A stretch of 64,000 nt of DNA from Bacteroidota bacterium (GTDB taxonomy: Bacteria > Bacteroidota > Bacteroidia > Bacteroidales > Lentimicrobiaceae): the NCBI GenBank assembly GCA_009773515.1, contig WSXX01000011.1, positions 104,580 through 168,579 of the forward strand, given 5' to 3'. This document shows positions 44,858 through 54,331 of this stretch, one piece after another. Position 1 is the stretch's first letter; the number at the start of each line of letters is the position of its first letter. Below the pieces are notes generated by a model. It searched no databases and was not told the origin of the DNA. It was given only the letters and a program-made list of their open reading frames with translations. Made by a program: the position numbers and the translations under genes.

Positions 44858-47800
44858 ATGCAGAATAAAGGTGCTATTAAATTCTTCGCGATTGCATTGG
44901 CAATTGTGTGCCTTTTTCAGCTTTCATTCACTTTCTTTTCCAAAAAGGTTGAGAGAAATGCCGTAGAGTACTCGCGGAATGAAGCTGCAACAAGTCAGGC
45001 AAAAGAACTGGCAAAAGGTAATACATTGCTTGAGCAGGTATTGCTCGACTCAATCAGCAAAGCCAGGGAGAGGTATTATCTTGACTCAATGTCAGGACAG
45101 ACTGTCTTTAACATCCTGGTCAGGAAATATACTTATCAGGAAGTAAAAGAACGCGAGCTTAACCTTGGTCTTGACCTGAAAGGCGGGATGAACGTTACCC
45201 TTGAGGTTTCGGTTGTTGACATCGTGAGAGCGCTTTCAGGCAATAGCACAAATCCTGTTTTTACACAGGCAATCGACAAAGCGCTGGAAAAGCAGAAAGC
45301 AAGTCAGGCAGATTTTGTTACATTGTTTGGTGAATCTTTTCAGGAAGTTGATCCCAATGCATCACTTGCTGCGATCTTCAACACAGTTGAGCTGAAAGAC
45401 AGGGTTACTTTCAATTCAACCAATGATGAAGTGCTGGAGATTATCAGGGAGGAAACCAAAGGAGCGATTGACCGCACTTTTAATATTCTTCGCACCCGTA
45501 TCGACCGCTTTGGAGTTGCCCAGCCAAATATTCAGCAACTACAGACTGCCGGAAGAATTCTGGTTGAATTGCCTGGTATAAAAGAACCAGAGCGTGTTCG
45601 TAAACTTCTGCAGGGAACTGCACAGCTCGAATTCTGGGAAACCTATCAGTTTGCTGAATTGGTTCCATACTTCGAAGAAGCAAATAAAAGGTTGGTTGAC
45701 AGTCAGACTCCAACATCAGATACAACCTTAGTTGCTGATACAATTACAGGCGAAATTGCTGAAGCGCCAGTTGCTGAAGCGCCAGTTGCTGACACAACAA
45801 CAACTACCGCTGATACTTCAAGTCAGGCTTTGCTCGACAAACTCAGCGACACAACATCAACTGACCAGCAAGATGCCAATTTTGCAGAATATGCCAAAGA
45901 AAACCCACTATTTGCATACCTGAACCCGGCAATCTTCCCAAATGCTCAAGGACAATATTTCCCGGGCGAAGGAGCAACTGTTGGCTTTGCAACCATAAAA
46001 GATACCGCAAGGGTTAATCGCATGTTGCGTCAGACCAAAGCGTCATTCCCCAGAGACCTGAAACTTGCCTGGACTGTTAAACCAGAAAAAGATCGTCCTG
46101 ATATTCTCGAACTTATTGCTCTTAAAGTTACCAGCCGCGACGGCGAAGCTCCACTTGGTGGCGATGCTGTAGTTGATGCACGTCAGGATTATGATCCGAA
46201 CGGAAGGGTTGAGATTACCATGATGATGAATGCTGAAGGTGCAAAAACATGGAAAAGACTTACTGGTGATAATATCGGAAATCAGGTAGCTATTGTGCTA
46301 GACGATTATGTTTACTCTGCACCAAGAGTTAACGACGAAATTCCGAACGGACGTTCTTCAATCACCGGAAACTTCTCTATTGAAGAAGCGCTGGATCTTG
46401 CAAACATTCTGAAAGCCGGTAAACTACCCGCTCCGGCACGCATTGTTCAGGAAGAAGTTGTAGGTCCATCACTTGGCCGTGAATCAATCAACGCCGGACT
46501 TGCTTCATTCATCATTGCTTTTGTTCTTGTACTTATCTACATGGTACTTTACTACAACAGAGCAGGCTGGATTGCTGATATTGCACTGGTAACCAACATC
46601 TTCTTTATATTCGGGGTGCTTACATCTCTGGGCGCTGTTCTTACACTGCCTGGTATTGCTGGTATTGTTCTCACACTTGGTATGGCAGTGGATTCAAACG
46701 TTATTATTTATGAACGTGTCAGAGAAGAGCTCAGGGCAGGCAAAGGTTTGCGTCTGGCTATAACCGACGGTTATAACAACGCTTATTCTGCGATTATCGA
46801 CGGTAACGTTACCACATTGCTCACCGCTATTGTTCTTTACATATTCGGTTCAGGACCAGTTCAGGGATTTGCTACCACGCTTATTATAGGTATCATAACC
46901 TCATTGTTTACCTCCATCTTTATTTCAAGAATTATCTTTGAAAGACTGCTTAACAGCAACAAGAACATTCCTTTCGACAATGCTTATACCCGCTACGCAT
47001 TTACCAAAGTTAATTTCAACTTTATTTCAATGCGCCGGAAGATGTACATCGCTTCGGGAATCTTCATTTTCATAGGTATAATTTCTCTTGCTACAAAAGG
47101 GCTGAATTTTGGAGTCGATTTCTCAGGAGGCCGTACTTACGTAGTTCGCTTCGACAAGGAAGTAAACACCAACGATATTCGCAGCGCGCTTAACGCGGAA
47201 TTTGGAGAATCACCTGAAGTAAAAACTTTCGGATCGTCAAACCAGGTGAAAATCACCACCAAGTTTATGATTGAGGAAGATACACAGGCTGCAGATTCGA
47301 TTGTTGAAGCTAAAATCTTTAATGGTGTGAAGGGTTTCTACACTACTTCAATGACTTTTAATGATTTTACTGACGACGATGATGCAAAGGTTCTTGGACG
47401 TTTAAGTTCACAGAAAGTTGGACCAACCATAGCTGATGATATTAAACAGGGATCACTCCTAGCTGTTTTCTTTGCTTTGATTGTCATATTTATCTATATA
47501 GCCATCCGTTTTAAAAAGTGGCAATATGGAATGGGTGGTCTTGTAGCTCTTGCCCACGATACAATGATCACAATTTCTCTCTACTCAATATTTGCCGGCA
47601 TTTTGCCATTCAACCTTGAAGTAGATCAGGCGTTTATTGCTGCATTGCTTACCATTATCGGTTACTCAATCAACGATACCGTGATCATTTTCGACCGTAT
47701 CAGGGAATACATCGGACTATATCCAAAACGTACCATTCAGGACAATATGAACCATGCGATGAACAGCACCCTCGGTCGTACATTCAACACCGCAGGAACA

Positions 47801-47995
47801 ACCCTCGTGGTTTTGATCGCCATCTTTATTTTTGGTGGTGAAGTTATCCGCGGGTTTATATTTGCACTTATGATTGGTATTGCTGTTGGTACATACTCTT
47901 CAATATTTATTGCCTCTCCGATTGCTTTTGATTTTATTACGATGTCAAACAAACGTAAAAAAAGAAAAGAAGAGTTGAAGAAAGCAGCTAAATAA
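44858..47995 (+). CDS. secDF: Protein translocase subunit SecDF (fused)
   Basis: Membrane protein that uses the proton gradient to help pull proteins through SecYEG. SecD and SecF are fused in 1045 residues, as is common in Bacteroidota. The SecD part has LNLGLDLKGGMNVTLEV, the P1 domain and GIAGIVLTLGMAVDSNVIIYERV; the SecF part begins MRRKMYIASGIFIFIGIISL with LNFGVDFSGGRTYVVRF and GYSINDTVIIFDRIREY. About twelve membrane helices are expected. An acidic, Ala/Thr/Pro-rich insertion (around residues 275-340, with an AEAPVAEAPVAD repeat) interrupts the periplasmic domain. A promoter at 44785 and a terminator at 48018 frame it as a single unit. Confidence 0.96.
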   Translation: MQNKGAIKFFAIALAIVCLFQLSFTFFSKKVERNAVEYSRNEAATSQAKELAKGNTLLEQVLLDSISKARERYYLDSMSGQTVFNILVRKYTYQEVKERELNLGLDLKGGMNVTLEVSVVDIVRALSGNSTNPVFTQAIDKALEKQKASQADFVTLFGESFQEVDPNASLAAIFNTVELKDRVTFNSTNDEVLEIIREETKGAIDRTFNILRTRIDRFGVAQPNIQQLQTAGRILVELPGIKEPERVRKLLQGTAQLEFWETYQFAELVPYFEEANKRLVDSQTPTSDTTLVADTITGEIAEAPVAEAPVADTTTTTADTSSQALLDKLSDTTSTDQQDANFAEYAKENPLFAYLNPAIFPNAQGQYFPGEGATVGFATIKDTARVNRMLRQTKASFPRDLKLAWTVKPEKDRPDILELIALKVTSRDGEAPLGGDAVVDARQDYDPNGRVEITMMMNAEGAKTWKRLTGDNIGNQVAIVLDDYVYSAPRVNDEIPNGRSSITGNFSIEEALDLANILKAGKLPAPARIVQEEVVGPSLGRESINAGLASFIIAFVLVLIYMVLYYNRAGWIADIALVTNIFFIFGVLTSLGAVLTLPGIAGIVLTLGMAVDSNVIIYERVREELRAGKGLRLAITDGYNNAYSAIIDGNVTTLLTAIVLYIFGSGPVQGFATTLIIGIITSLFTSIFISRIIFERLLNSNKNIPFDNAYTRYAFTKVNFNFISMRRKMYIASGIFIFIGIISLATKGLNFGVDFSGGRTYVVRFDKEVNTNDIRSALNAEFGESPEVKTFGSSNQVKITTKFMIEEDTQAADSIVEAKIFNGVKGFYTTSMTFNDFTDDDDAKVLGRLSSQKVGPTIADDIKQGSLLAVFFALIVIFIYIAIRFKKWQYGMGGLVALAHDTMITISLYSIFAGILPFNLEVDQAFIAALLTIIGYSINDTVIIFDRIREYIGLYPKRTIQDNMNHAMNSTLGRTFNTAGTTLVVLIAIFIFGGEVIRGFIFALMIGIAVGTYSSIFIASPIAFDFITMSNKRKKRKEELKKAAK

Positions 47996-48017
47996 GAACA
48001 TTACCGATTTTATTTTT

Positions 48018-48049
48018 AAAAGCCCGCTGATTAACAACAGCGGGCTTTT
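48018..48049 (+). terminator. secDF terminator
   Basis: AAAAGCCCGCTG/CAGCGGGCTTTT, a perfect 12-bp stem with an 8-base loop ending in T-rich DNA, about 23 bp after the secDF stop. Confidence 0.92.
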
Positions 48050-48121
48050 AAATTTTTATTCCTGATACTGACAGCATGGTTAAAAAGAAAAGCGTAATTT
48101 TACCGGACTAAGATGAATTAA

Positions 48122-48508
48122 ATGCAAACAGGGGTTTTATTATTTCTTGATATAAGTGGTGGTGAATTTCTGGTCATCCTTCTGGCTGTATTTTTAATTT
48201 TCGGGCCCAAAAAAATGCCTGAAATTGCCAGAAAGATTGGCCGTGTTATGAACGAACTCAAAAAAGCCTCAGGTGACATTACAAAAGAGTTCAGAGAAGA
48301 AACCAATGTAATAACCCGCGAGATTTCATCGGCAAGAGAAAGTATTCGACGCGAAACCGAAAATATCCGCAAAGAAATGCCTGATCTTGCAAGCATTTCA
48401 ACCGAAGACACCAGCATTTACCCTGAGGTAATCGAAACACAAGTAAAAACAGAACCTATTGCTGAGAAAAGTCCTGATGTAGAAGAAAAGCCAAAACCCT
48501 TAACCTGA
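48122..48508 (+). CDS. tatA: Sec-independent translocase TatA/TatE family protein
   Basis: A 128-residue protein with the TatA pattern: a short N-terminal membrane helix (GGEFLVILLAVFLIF), the FGPKKMPEIARKIGRVMNEL hinge and amphipathic helix, then a charged coiled-coil-like tail (KKASGDITKEFREETNVI) and an acidic, proline-rich end. It forms the pore for folded proteins in twin-arginine export. No tatC is in this window. It lies directly after the secDF terminator and before the PorE-like gene. Confidence 0.9.
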   Translation: MQTGVLLFLDISGGEFLVILLAVFLIFGPKKMPEIARKIGRVMNELKKASGDITKEFREETNVITREISSARESIRRETENIRKEMPDLASISTEDTSIYPEVIETQVKTEPIAEKSPDVEEKPKPLT

Positions 48509-48645
48509 CACGAACAATTATTTACAAAATTGGCCGTTCTTGTATGTGGTAATAAGATGAATAATATTCCATCTGGCGTACCAAACTAAAAATTTCTAAC
48601 TTAGCAGTCAAATCGGCAAATACAATGACATCACCCATCAATCAT

Positions 48646-51105
48646 ATGCCAAAACTTTCAATCTTAATCAGGGCGCTATTTATTTCTGCCTTGTTTTTTA
48701 TTTTCAGTCCTGCTTCAACACAGGCTCAAAGCAGGCGCATGGCAGCAGCAGATGAAGCTTTCAACAGCTTTCAATATAATGTTGCTGTGAACCGGTATAA
48801 AAAAGTTTACTCAAGAACCAAAAGCAGGCCTGAAAAGGATCGCATCTCATTTCAAATGGCTGAATGCTACAGAATGATGAATAATACCAAAAGGGCTGAG
48901 GTAACTTACCGGAGAATCATTAAAAGTGATTTTGCACGTAAAAACCCCATCACATACCTTCATTATGCTGATATGCTCAAAGCTGCTGAAAAATATGATG
49001 ATGCAAAAGATTACTACATATTGTATTCCGAAAATGTTCCCGAAGATCCACGCGGATCAAATGGTGTAAAATCATGTGAACTGGCAGCAGAATGGATTAA
49101 AAATCCAACCAAATTCTCAATTACCAACGTTAAAAAGCTCAATTCAAAAAGTGACGATTTTGCACCTACATATGCCGACAAATTTTACAACGCGCTGATT
49201 TTCACATCTACACGAGAAGGAAGTACCGGCAAGGGTCTTGACGACTGGACCGGGCAAAACTTCAGCGACCTTTTTCTTTCCCGGCAGGATCGCAAAAGTG
49301 AATGGAGTGAACCTGCACTCGCTGATACCGAAGGAAAAATAAATACATCATCAAATGAGGGAGCCCCTGCATTTAACGATAAATTTTCAGCGCTGTATTT
49401 TACACGTTGCAGCAATGCCGAAGATGAAGCCACAAACTGTAAAATCATTGTAATTAAACGCACTGGCAAAGGCTGGGGAGAACCTCAGGTTCTGAATCTG
49501 GGCAGCGACAGCACAGTAACAAACGGACACCCGGCCATAAGTAAAGATGAGTTAACGCTGGTTTTTTCAAGCGACCGCAAAGGCGGACAAGGAGGCAAGG
49601 ATTTATGGATTGCAACCCGGAAATCAGCAGCAGATGATTTTAATAAACCACTGAATATCGGAGCATTAGTAAATACTCCCGGCGATGAAGTTTTCCCTTT
49701 CTTTAAAAATGACACCACGCTTTATTTTGCTTCAAACGGGCATCCGGGACTTGGAGGCCTCGATATTTTTAAAACTTTAAAACGGGATGGTGAATGGATT
49801 GAGCCAATCAATCTTGAAATTCCGGTAAACTCAAATGCCGATGATTTCGGAATCATCTTCCAGCCCGGCGAAGAACAAGGATTTCTCTCGTCGAACAGAA
49901 AAGGCGGCCGTGGTGGCGATGATATTTATTACTTTATTAACCCGCCGCTGGTATTTACACTTCAGGGAACTGTTAAAGACGAACTTACACTGCAGTTTAT
50001 ACCTATGGCAACAGTCAGACTGGCTGGCTCTGACGGTACTTCAGTAGATGCGAAAACAGACCCAAAAGGATTTTATTCATTCAGTAAGTCACAGATTAAG
50101 CCAAATACAACCTACGAACTTACCGTTCTGAAAGACAACTATTTCAATAAAAAAGCTGCTGAAACTACAGTAGGGCTCGAGAAAAACAAGGATTTTGTGA
50201 TTGATTTTCTGCTTGAACCCATTCCTGAAAAACCTGTTGTTCTTCCTGATATTCTTTATGATCTTGCCAAATGGGATCTTAAACCTCAATACCAGGATTC
50301 GCTGCAGGGTCTGATCAAAACCCTGCTCGAAAATGAAACCGTGGTTGTTGAGCTTGCTTCACACACCGATGCCAGAGATACCGATGAACGAAATGATATT
50401 CTATCGCAGCGCCGCGCTGAATCAGTGGTCAATTATCTTATAGACAGAGGAATAGACCCCGAGCGTCTCGTTGCAAAAGGATATGGCGAAAGAGTCCCCA
50501 GAACCATGGTTAAAGATGTTAATAAAGATGGTTTCCTGTTTAAAACAGGAACAATCCTGACTGAATCGTTTATTGATTCATTAAAATCAACACCTGAAAA
50601 AGAAGCAGCACATGCTTTAAACCGCCGTACAGAGTTCAGGGTGCTGAGTAAAGATTACGTTCCTAAGGCAAAAAATCTGCAGATCGGACAAAAGGTTGAG
50701 GTACAGGTAAATCCTGAAGATAACATTGTCTCCATAGATGTCGGCAAAGGAAACTCGGTCATGATTCCTGCGATTGTCAATGGGTTCAATGTAAAGATCA
50801 TGCTCGACCGTGATGACCGCGGACTGATCTTTTCCCTTTCTGAAGCGCAGAAATTACTGACTTCAGGTGCCATTACGAAAAATGATTTTATCGGCGATGC
50901 CAACGTTGTTCTTGCAGAAGGATCAATTGCCGACAAATCCGTATTCAGGATCAAAGAGTTTAAGATTGGAACAAAAACCGTTTCAAATGTTGAAGCTAGT
51001 GTATCTCATAAAATAACCGAAGGCGTAATTATGGGCGAAAGCACCATAAATATATTCGGCCGTTTTAAACTTGACGAGAATAACAAACAATTGATTTTCA
51101 ACTAA
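48646..51105 (+). CDS. PorE-like OmpA-family protein with C-terminal retropepsin-like domain
   Basis: An 819-residue envelope protein; the ATG at 48646 gives the signal peptide MPKLSILIRALFISALFFIF and on to TQAQS. There follow TPR-like helices (about 20-150), a PD40-type beta-propeller (about 160-440; TLVFSSDRKGGQGGKDLWIA, GFLSSNRKGGRGGDDIYYF), a carboxypeptidase-regulatory-like domain (about 445-530), and an OmpA domain (about 540-690; ELASHTDARDTDERND, LSQRRAESVVNYLIDRGID). This order matches PorE of the type IX secretion system. The final 120 residues look like a retropepsin fold in which the DTG is replaced by LDRDDRG. It probably binds peptidoglycan. Confidence 0.85.
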   Translation: MPKLSILIRALFISALFFIFSPASTQAQSRRMAAADEAFNSFQYNVAVNRYKKVYSRTKSRPEKDRISFQMAECYRMMNNTKRAEVTYRRIIKSDFARKNPITYLHYADMLKAAEKYDDAKDYYILYSENVPEDPRGSNGVKSCELAAEWIKNPTKFSITNVKKLNSKSDDFAPTYADKFYNALIFTSTREGSTGKGLDDWTGQNFSDLFLSRQDRKSEWSEPALADTEGKINTSSNEGAPAFNDKFSALYFTRCSNAEDEATNCKIIVIKRTGKGWGEPQVLNLGSDSTVTNGHPAISKDELTLVFSSDRKGGQGGKDLWIATRKSAADDFNKPLNIGALVNTPGDEVFPFFKNDTTLYFASNGHPGLGGLDIFKTLKRDGEWIEPINLEIPVNSNADDFGIIFQPGEEQGFLSSNRKGGRGGDDIYYFINPPLVFTLQGTVKDELTLQFIPMATVRLAGSDGTSVDAKTDPKGFYSFSKSQIKPNTTYELTVLKDNYFNKKAAETTVGLEKNKDFVIDFLLEPIPEKPVVLPDILYDLAKWDLKPQYQDSLQGLIKTLLENETVVVELASHTDARDTDERNDILSQRRAESVVNYLIDRGIDPERLVAKGYGERVPRTMVKDVNKDGFLFKTGTILTESFIDSLKSTPEKEAAHALNRRTEFRVLSKDYVPKAKNLQIGQKVEVQVNPEDNIVSIDVGKGNSVMIPAIVNGFNVKIMLDRDDRGLIFSLSEAQKLLTSGAITKNDFIGDANVVLAEGSIADKSVFRIKEFKIGTKTVSNVEASVSHKITEGVIMGESTINIFGRFKLDENNKQLIFN

Positions 51106-51117
51106 GAATAACATTTT

Positions 51118-51147
51118 CCGGCTGCTCATGCAGCCGGCTTGTTTTTA
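51118..51147 (+). terminator. Terminator after the PorE-like gene
   Basis: CCGGCTG/CAGCCGG with a short loop (51118-51137), followed by CTTGTTTTT. It lies 12 bp after the stop and 14 bp before the purM ATG. Confidence 0.85.
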
Positions 51148-51160
51148 ACAGCATATTGTC

Positions 51161-52336
51161 ATGTCGCAGGAATCAAGATATAACCAGAGAGGTGTTTCAG
51201 CAGGGAAAGAAGATGTTCATAATGCCATTGCCAATGTTGACAAAGGCCTTTTTCCGAAAGCATTCTGCAAAATTATTCCCGATATTCTGGCAGGTGACCC
51301 CGATTGGTGCAATATTATGCATGCCGATGGTGCCGGCACAAAATCTTCACTGGCCTATCTTTACTGGAAAGAAACAGGCGATTTAAGCGTTTGGAAAGGC
51401 ATTGCACAGGATGCCATTGTCATGAATACCGATGATCTGCTTTGCGTCGGAGCTACCAACAATATTCTGCTCTCATCTACAATCGGACGAAACAAAAATA
51501 AAATCCCCGGAGAAGTTATCTCTGCCATAATTAACGGAACTGAGGAATTTCTTGAAGAGATGCGCAGTTATGGCATAGGCATCTATTCCACTGGCGGTGA
51601 AACTGCCGATGTAGGAGATCTGGTAAGAACAATAATTGTTGACTCTACGGTAACTGCCCGTATGCAGCGAAATCGGGTCATTTCAAACCACAATATTCAG
51701 GCAGGCGATGTAATTGTCGGACTTTCATCATACGGACAAGCTACCTATGAAAAAGCTTACAACGGAGGAATGGGAAGCAATGGTCTGACCTCAGCCAGAC
51801 ATGATGTTTTTTATAAAGCATATGCGTCGCTCTTTCCCGAAAGTTTCGATCCCGATGTTCCGGAATCACTGGCTTACTGCGGAAATCTGAAACTTACAGA
51901 TCCTTCTCCGGTTGAGGGAGTTGATATGGGAAAATTGGTCCTCTCCCCTACCCGCACTTATGCACCGGTCATCAAACAGATACTTGATAATTATCATGAC
52001 CAGATACACGGCATGGTACATTGTTCCGGCGGCGCACAAACCAAGGTGCTTCACTTTATTGGCAATCTGCATATCGTCAAGGATAATCTTTTTGAAATTC
52101 CGCCACTTTTCAGAATTGTACAGGAACAATCAGGCACATCATGGGCTGAAATGTATAAAGTTTTTAATATGGGGCATAGAATGGAACTTTATGTGCCTCA
52201 GGAAATAGCCGCTGAATTGATTAATATTTCAGAAAGTTTCGGAATTCAAGCGAAGGTGGTGGGCAGGTGTGAAGCGGCGGAGCATCCCAAACTGACGATT
52301 TCAGTAGGTAATTCCATTTTCCAATATTTAAAATGA
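51161..52336 (+). CDS. purM: Phosphoribosylformylglycinamidine cyclo-ligase (AIR synthase)
   Basis: Purine biosynthesis enzyme that closes the imidazole ring of FGAM to AIR with ATP. The 391 residues are of the Bacteroidota form, longer than the E. coli enzyme. Family features are VSAGKEDVHNAIANVDKGLF-like at the N-terminus, the ATP-binding MHADGAGTKSSLAYLYWKE, MNTDDLLCVGATNNILL, YSTGGETADVGDLVRTIIV, and a C-terminal EMYKVFNMGHRMELYVP. No other purine genes are adjacent. Confidence 0.93.
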   Translation: MSQESRYNQRGVSAGKEDVHNAIANVDKGLFPKAFCKIIPDILAGDPDWCNIMHADGAGTKSSLAYLYWKETGDLSVWKGIAQDAIVMNTDDLLCVGATNNILLSSTIGRNKNKIPGEVISAIINGTEEFLEEMRSYGIGIYSTGGETADVGDLVRTIIVDSTVTARMQRNRVISNHNIQAGDVIVGLSSYGQATYEKAYNGGMGSNGLTSARHDVFYKAYASLFPESFDPDVPESLAYCGNLKLTDPSPVEGVDMGKLVLSPTRTYAPVIKQILDNYHDQIHGMVHCSGGAQTKVLHFIGNLHIVKDNLFEIPPLFRIVQEQSGTSWAEMYKVFNMGHRMELYVPQEIAAELINISESFGIQAKVVGRCEAAEHPKLTISVGNSIFQYLK

Positions 52337-52367
52337 TATGATATGAGGATTTAATTTTTAGAAAAAC

Positions 52368-52375
52368 TATCTTTG
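52368..52375 (+). promoter_or_regulatory. Candidate -7 element upstream of the AT-rich T9SS cargo gene
   Basis: TATCTTTG, an exact consensus match, 114 bp before the ATG at 52490. No -33 element is clear. The long AT-rich leader region has no other recognisable signal. Confidence 0.45.
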
Positions 52376-52489
52376 CTGTCACACATTAAAAATAAGAGTA
52401 TCCATGTGAAAGTAAAAAATAAAATATCTGTCTCTGGATATAAACTTTTCATTGTGCTATTTAATTGCTAACTCAAAAATAAAATTGCC

Positions 52490-54085
52490 ATGAGAAATTT
52501 AACCTATTTAAGTATTAGTTTATTTTTCATTATTTTGCTTACCCCCACTACTTATTCACAAAATCCTTTTGGGATACAGATTGATACGGATGTTACCAAT
52601 CAGTATTTACTGAACGGCCCTCGTACATTAACCGCTTGCCCTGACAAATCAATAGTTATAGGAGGAAGTACATTCGGAGAGTTAGTTTACAAGCAAAGAT
52701 TCTATTTATCAAAAATTGATTCAACCGGATCTGTCCTTTGGGCCAGAAGTTATAGGCTTGACAGTATTAGCCAAACTATCTTGTTAAAGATTATTCCACT
52801 ATCTGATTCCGGATTTTTTTGTTTGGGTTATACCAGAAAGCCATATGAAGAAGATCATAGTGTTTTTATAGTAAAATTAGATAAAAATGGAAAGAGCTTA
52901 TGGATAAAAACTCATAAACTCATTAATTCCTCATACCTGATAAATGCTGAATATCAGGATGGTTATATTTATGCTGTTGGTGGTACCGTTCACAATTTTG
53001 GTCATGATGGATTTTATGTTGCCAGATTTGATTCATTTGGCAACCTTTCCTCCTACAAATCATTTTGCACAAGTGCATCAGTTGATAGATCAACACCCAA
53101 TGAATTTTTTATTGATAGTGACAAAAATCTTGTGATTTCCGGCGAAATTAATCCTCTCGGTGATTCAGCTTTCATTGCAGTAGTTGACACGCTGTTAAAT
53201 ATTAAATTTTCAAAAGTTCTATGGCATGAAGATGCTTGGCTACCTAATTCTTTTGCGAAAAAATTGCATAATGGCGATTATATTTTAGGGGGCCGCTTAT
53301 TTTCAAAGACAGATACTTCGAATGATAGAATCCCAGCTTATCTTGTTCGAATTGATAGCACCGGTCAAATAATTTGGGCAAATAATTATGATAATTATGA
53401 TATACCTTTTGGTTATTCAATATACAGACATCAAATACAAATTAGTTCCTCAGATGAAATATGGATTGCCACAGGTGACTCCGACTTTCTAGCTTTAATT
53501 AAAACAGACAGTGATGGAGATACTATATCAACACACTACTATCAAGGACGTTGGCCATCCGACTTTACATTGGTTGATGATAATCCGGTTCTGACAATGC
53601 CGGCAGCTTCAACCACAATGAATTATAATTCCATCATTTTAAAAACCGATGCTAACGGTTATTTCCAATGTAATAGGCTGAATAAAGTTTTAACAATAAC
53701 TCCAGACTCCCACTTTAACATAAACCCATTTAACTTTACTACCACTTACGATTCCTCTTATCAGATAGTATCAGCTATTACCGATTCAATTTTCACAATT
53801 CCTGCAGAAGATTATTGCTTATATACTTCAAATCAGGAAGTTACACAAGAGGACAATAAAATTATTGTTTTCCCAAATCCATTCTCTGACATATTAAATG
53901 TTCAGTCAGGTACAAGTGAATCATATGAAATATTCATTTATGACATCTCATTCAGAAAATTAGTGCAACAGCCGTTCAGGGGATCAGTATCACTAAATAC
54001 AGGATTTCTTTCTCCAGGGATATATATTTACACAGTACGTTGTAATAACAGAATAAAAATGAATGGAAAGATCATAAAGATTTAG
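52490..54085 (+). CDS. Secreted protein with T9SS C-terminal sorting domain, AT-rich
   Basis: A 531-residue secreted protein with a signal peptide (LTYLSISLFFIILLTPTTYS) and a type A sorting domain at the end (VFPNPFSDILNVQSGTSESY, then LSPGIYIYTVRCNNRIKM). Between them are repeated beta-rich blocks with the pattern hydrophobic-x-K/R-x-D-S/T-x-G (LSKIDSTGSVLWARSY, IVKLDKNGKSLWIKTH, LVRIDSTGQIIWANNY), a beta-propeller-like arrangement often seen in T9SS cargos. The gene is visibly richer in A and T than its neighbours (many AAT, TTA, ATA codons). The ligand or substrate is unknown. Confidence 0.88.
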   Translation: MRNLTYLSISLFFIILLTPTTYSQNPFGIQIDTDVTNQYLLNGPRTLTACPDKSIVIGGSTFGELVYKQRFYLSKIDSTGSVLWARSYRLDSISQTILLKIIPLSDSGFFCLGYTRKPYEEDHSVFIVKLDKNGKSLWIKTHKLINSSYLINAEYQDGYIYAVGGTVHNFGHDGFYVARFDSFGNLSSYKSFCTSASVDRSTPNEFFIDSDKNLVISGEINPLGDSAFIAVVDTLLNIKFSKVLWHEDAWLPNSFAKKLHNGDYILGGRLFSKTDTSNDRIPAYLVRIDSTGQIIWANNYDNYDIPFGYSIYRHQIQISSSDEIWIATGDSDFLALIKTDSDGDTISTHYYQGRWPSDFTLVDDNPVLTMPAASTTMNYNSIILKTDANGYFQCNRLNKVLTITPDSHFNINPFNFTTTYDSSYQIVSAITDSIFTIPAEDYCLYTSNQEVTQEDNKIIVFPNPFSDILNVQSGTSESYEIFIYDISFRKLVQQPFRGSVSLNTGFLSPGIYIYTVRCNNRIKMNGKIIKI

Positions 54086-54257
54086 CAGGTTGCTATTTCT
54101 GATGAATGACCACTCAATTCAAACAATAAACAGGAATTGAGTTGTGTCTGGTAATTTATTCCTGTGCATTTTAGTTATTGTATGAAAATTCACAGGATAA
54201 CTAAACCGCCAACCACAAAACCTACCCAAAACTACTGCAAATAAACGATAACGGATC

Positions 54258-54273
54258 TTTGCGTCTTTATGCG
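54258..54273. repeat. Decayed period-8 repeat (TTTGCGTC)
   Basis: TTTGCGTC followed by TTTATGCG in the spacer before prfA, a shorter and decayed relative of the three-unit copy at 30641-30664. Confidence 0.5.
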
Positions 54274-54303
54274 ACGCTAATGAATTCATAATCTCATATT
54301 TTG

Positions 54304-54311
54304 TACCTTTG
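54304..54311 (+). promoter_or_regulatory. prfA -7 element
   Basis: TACCTTTG, exact consensus, followed by CACCCCAAAAACAAA, the same downstream string as at the ychF promoter (29291). The prfA ATG is 20 bp further on. Confidence 0.65.
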
Positions 54312-54331
54312 CACCCCAAAAACAAAACACA

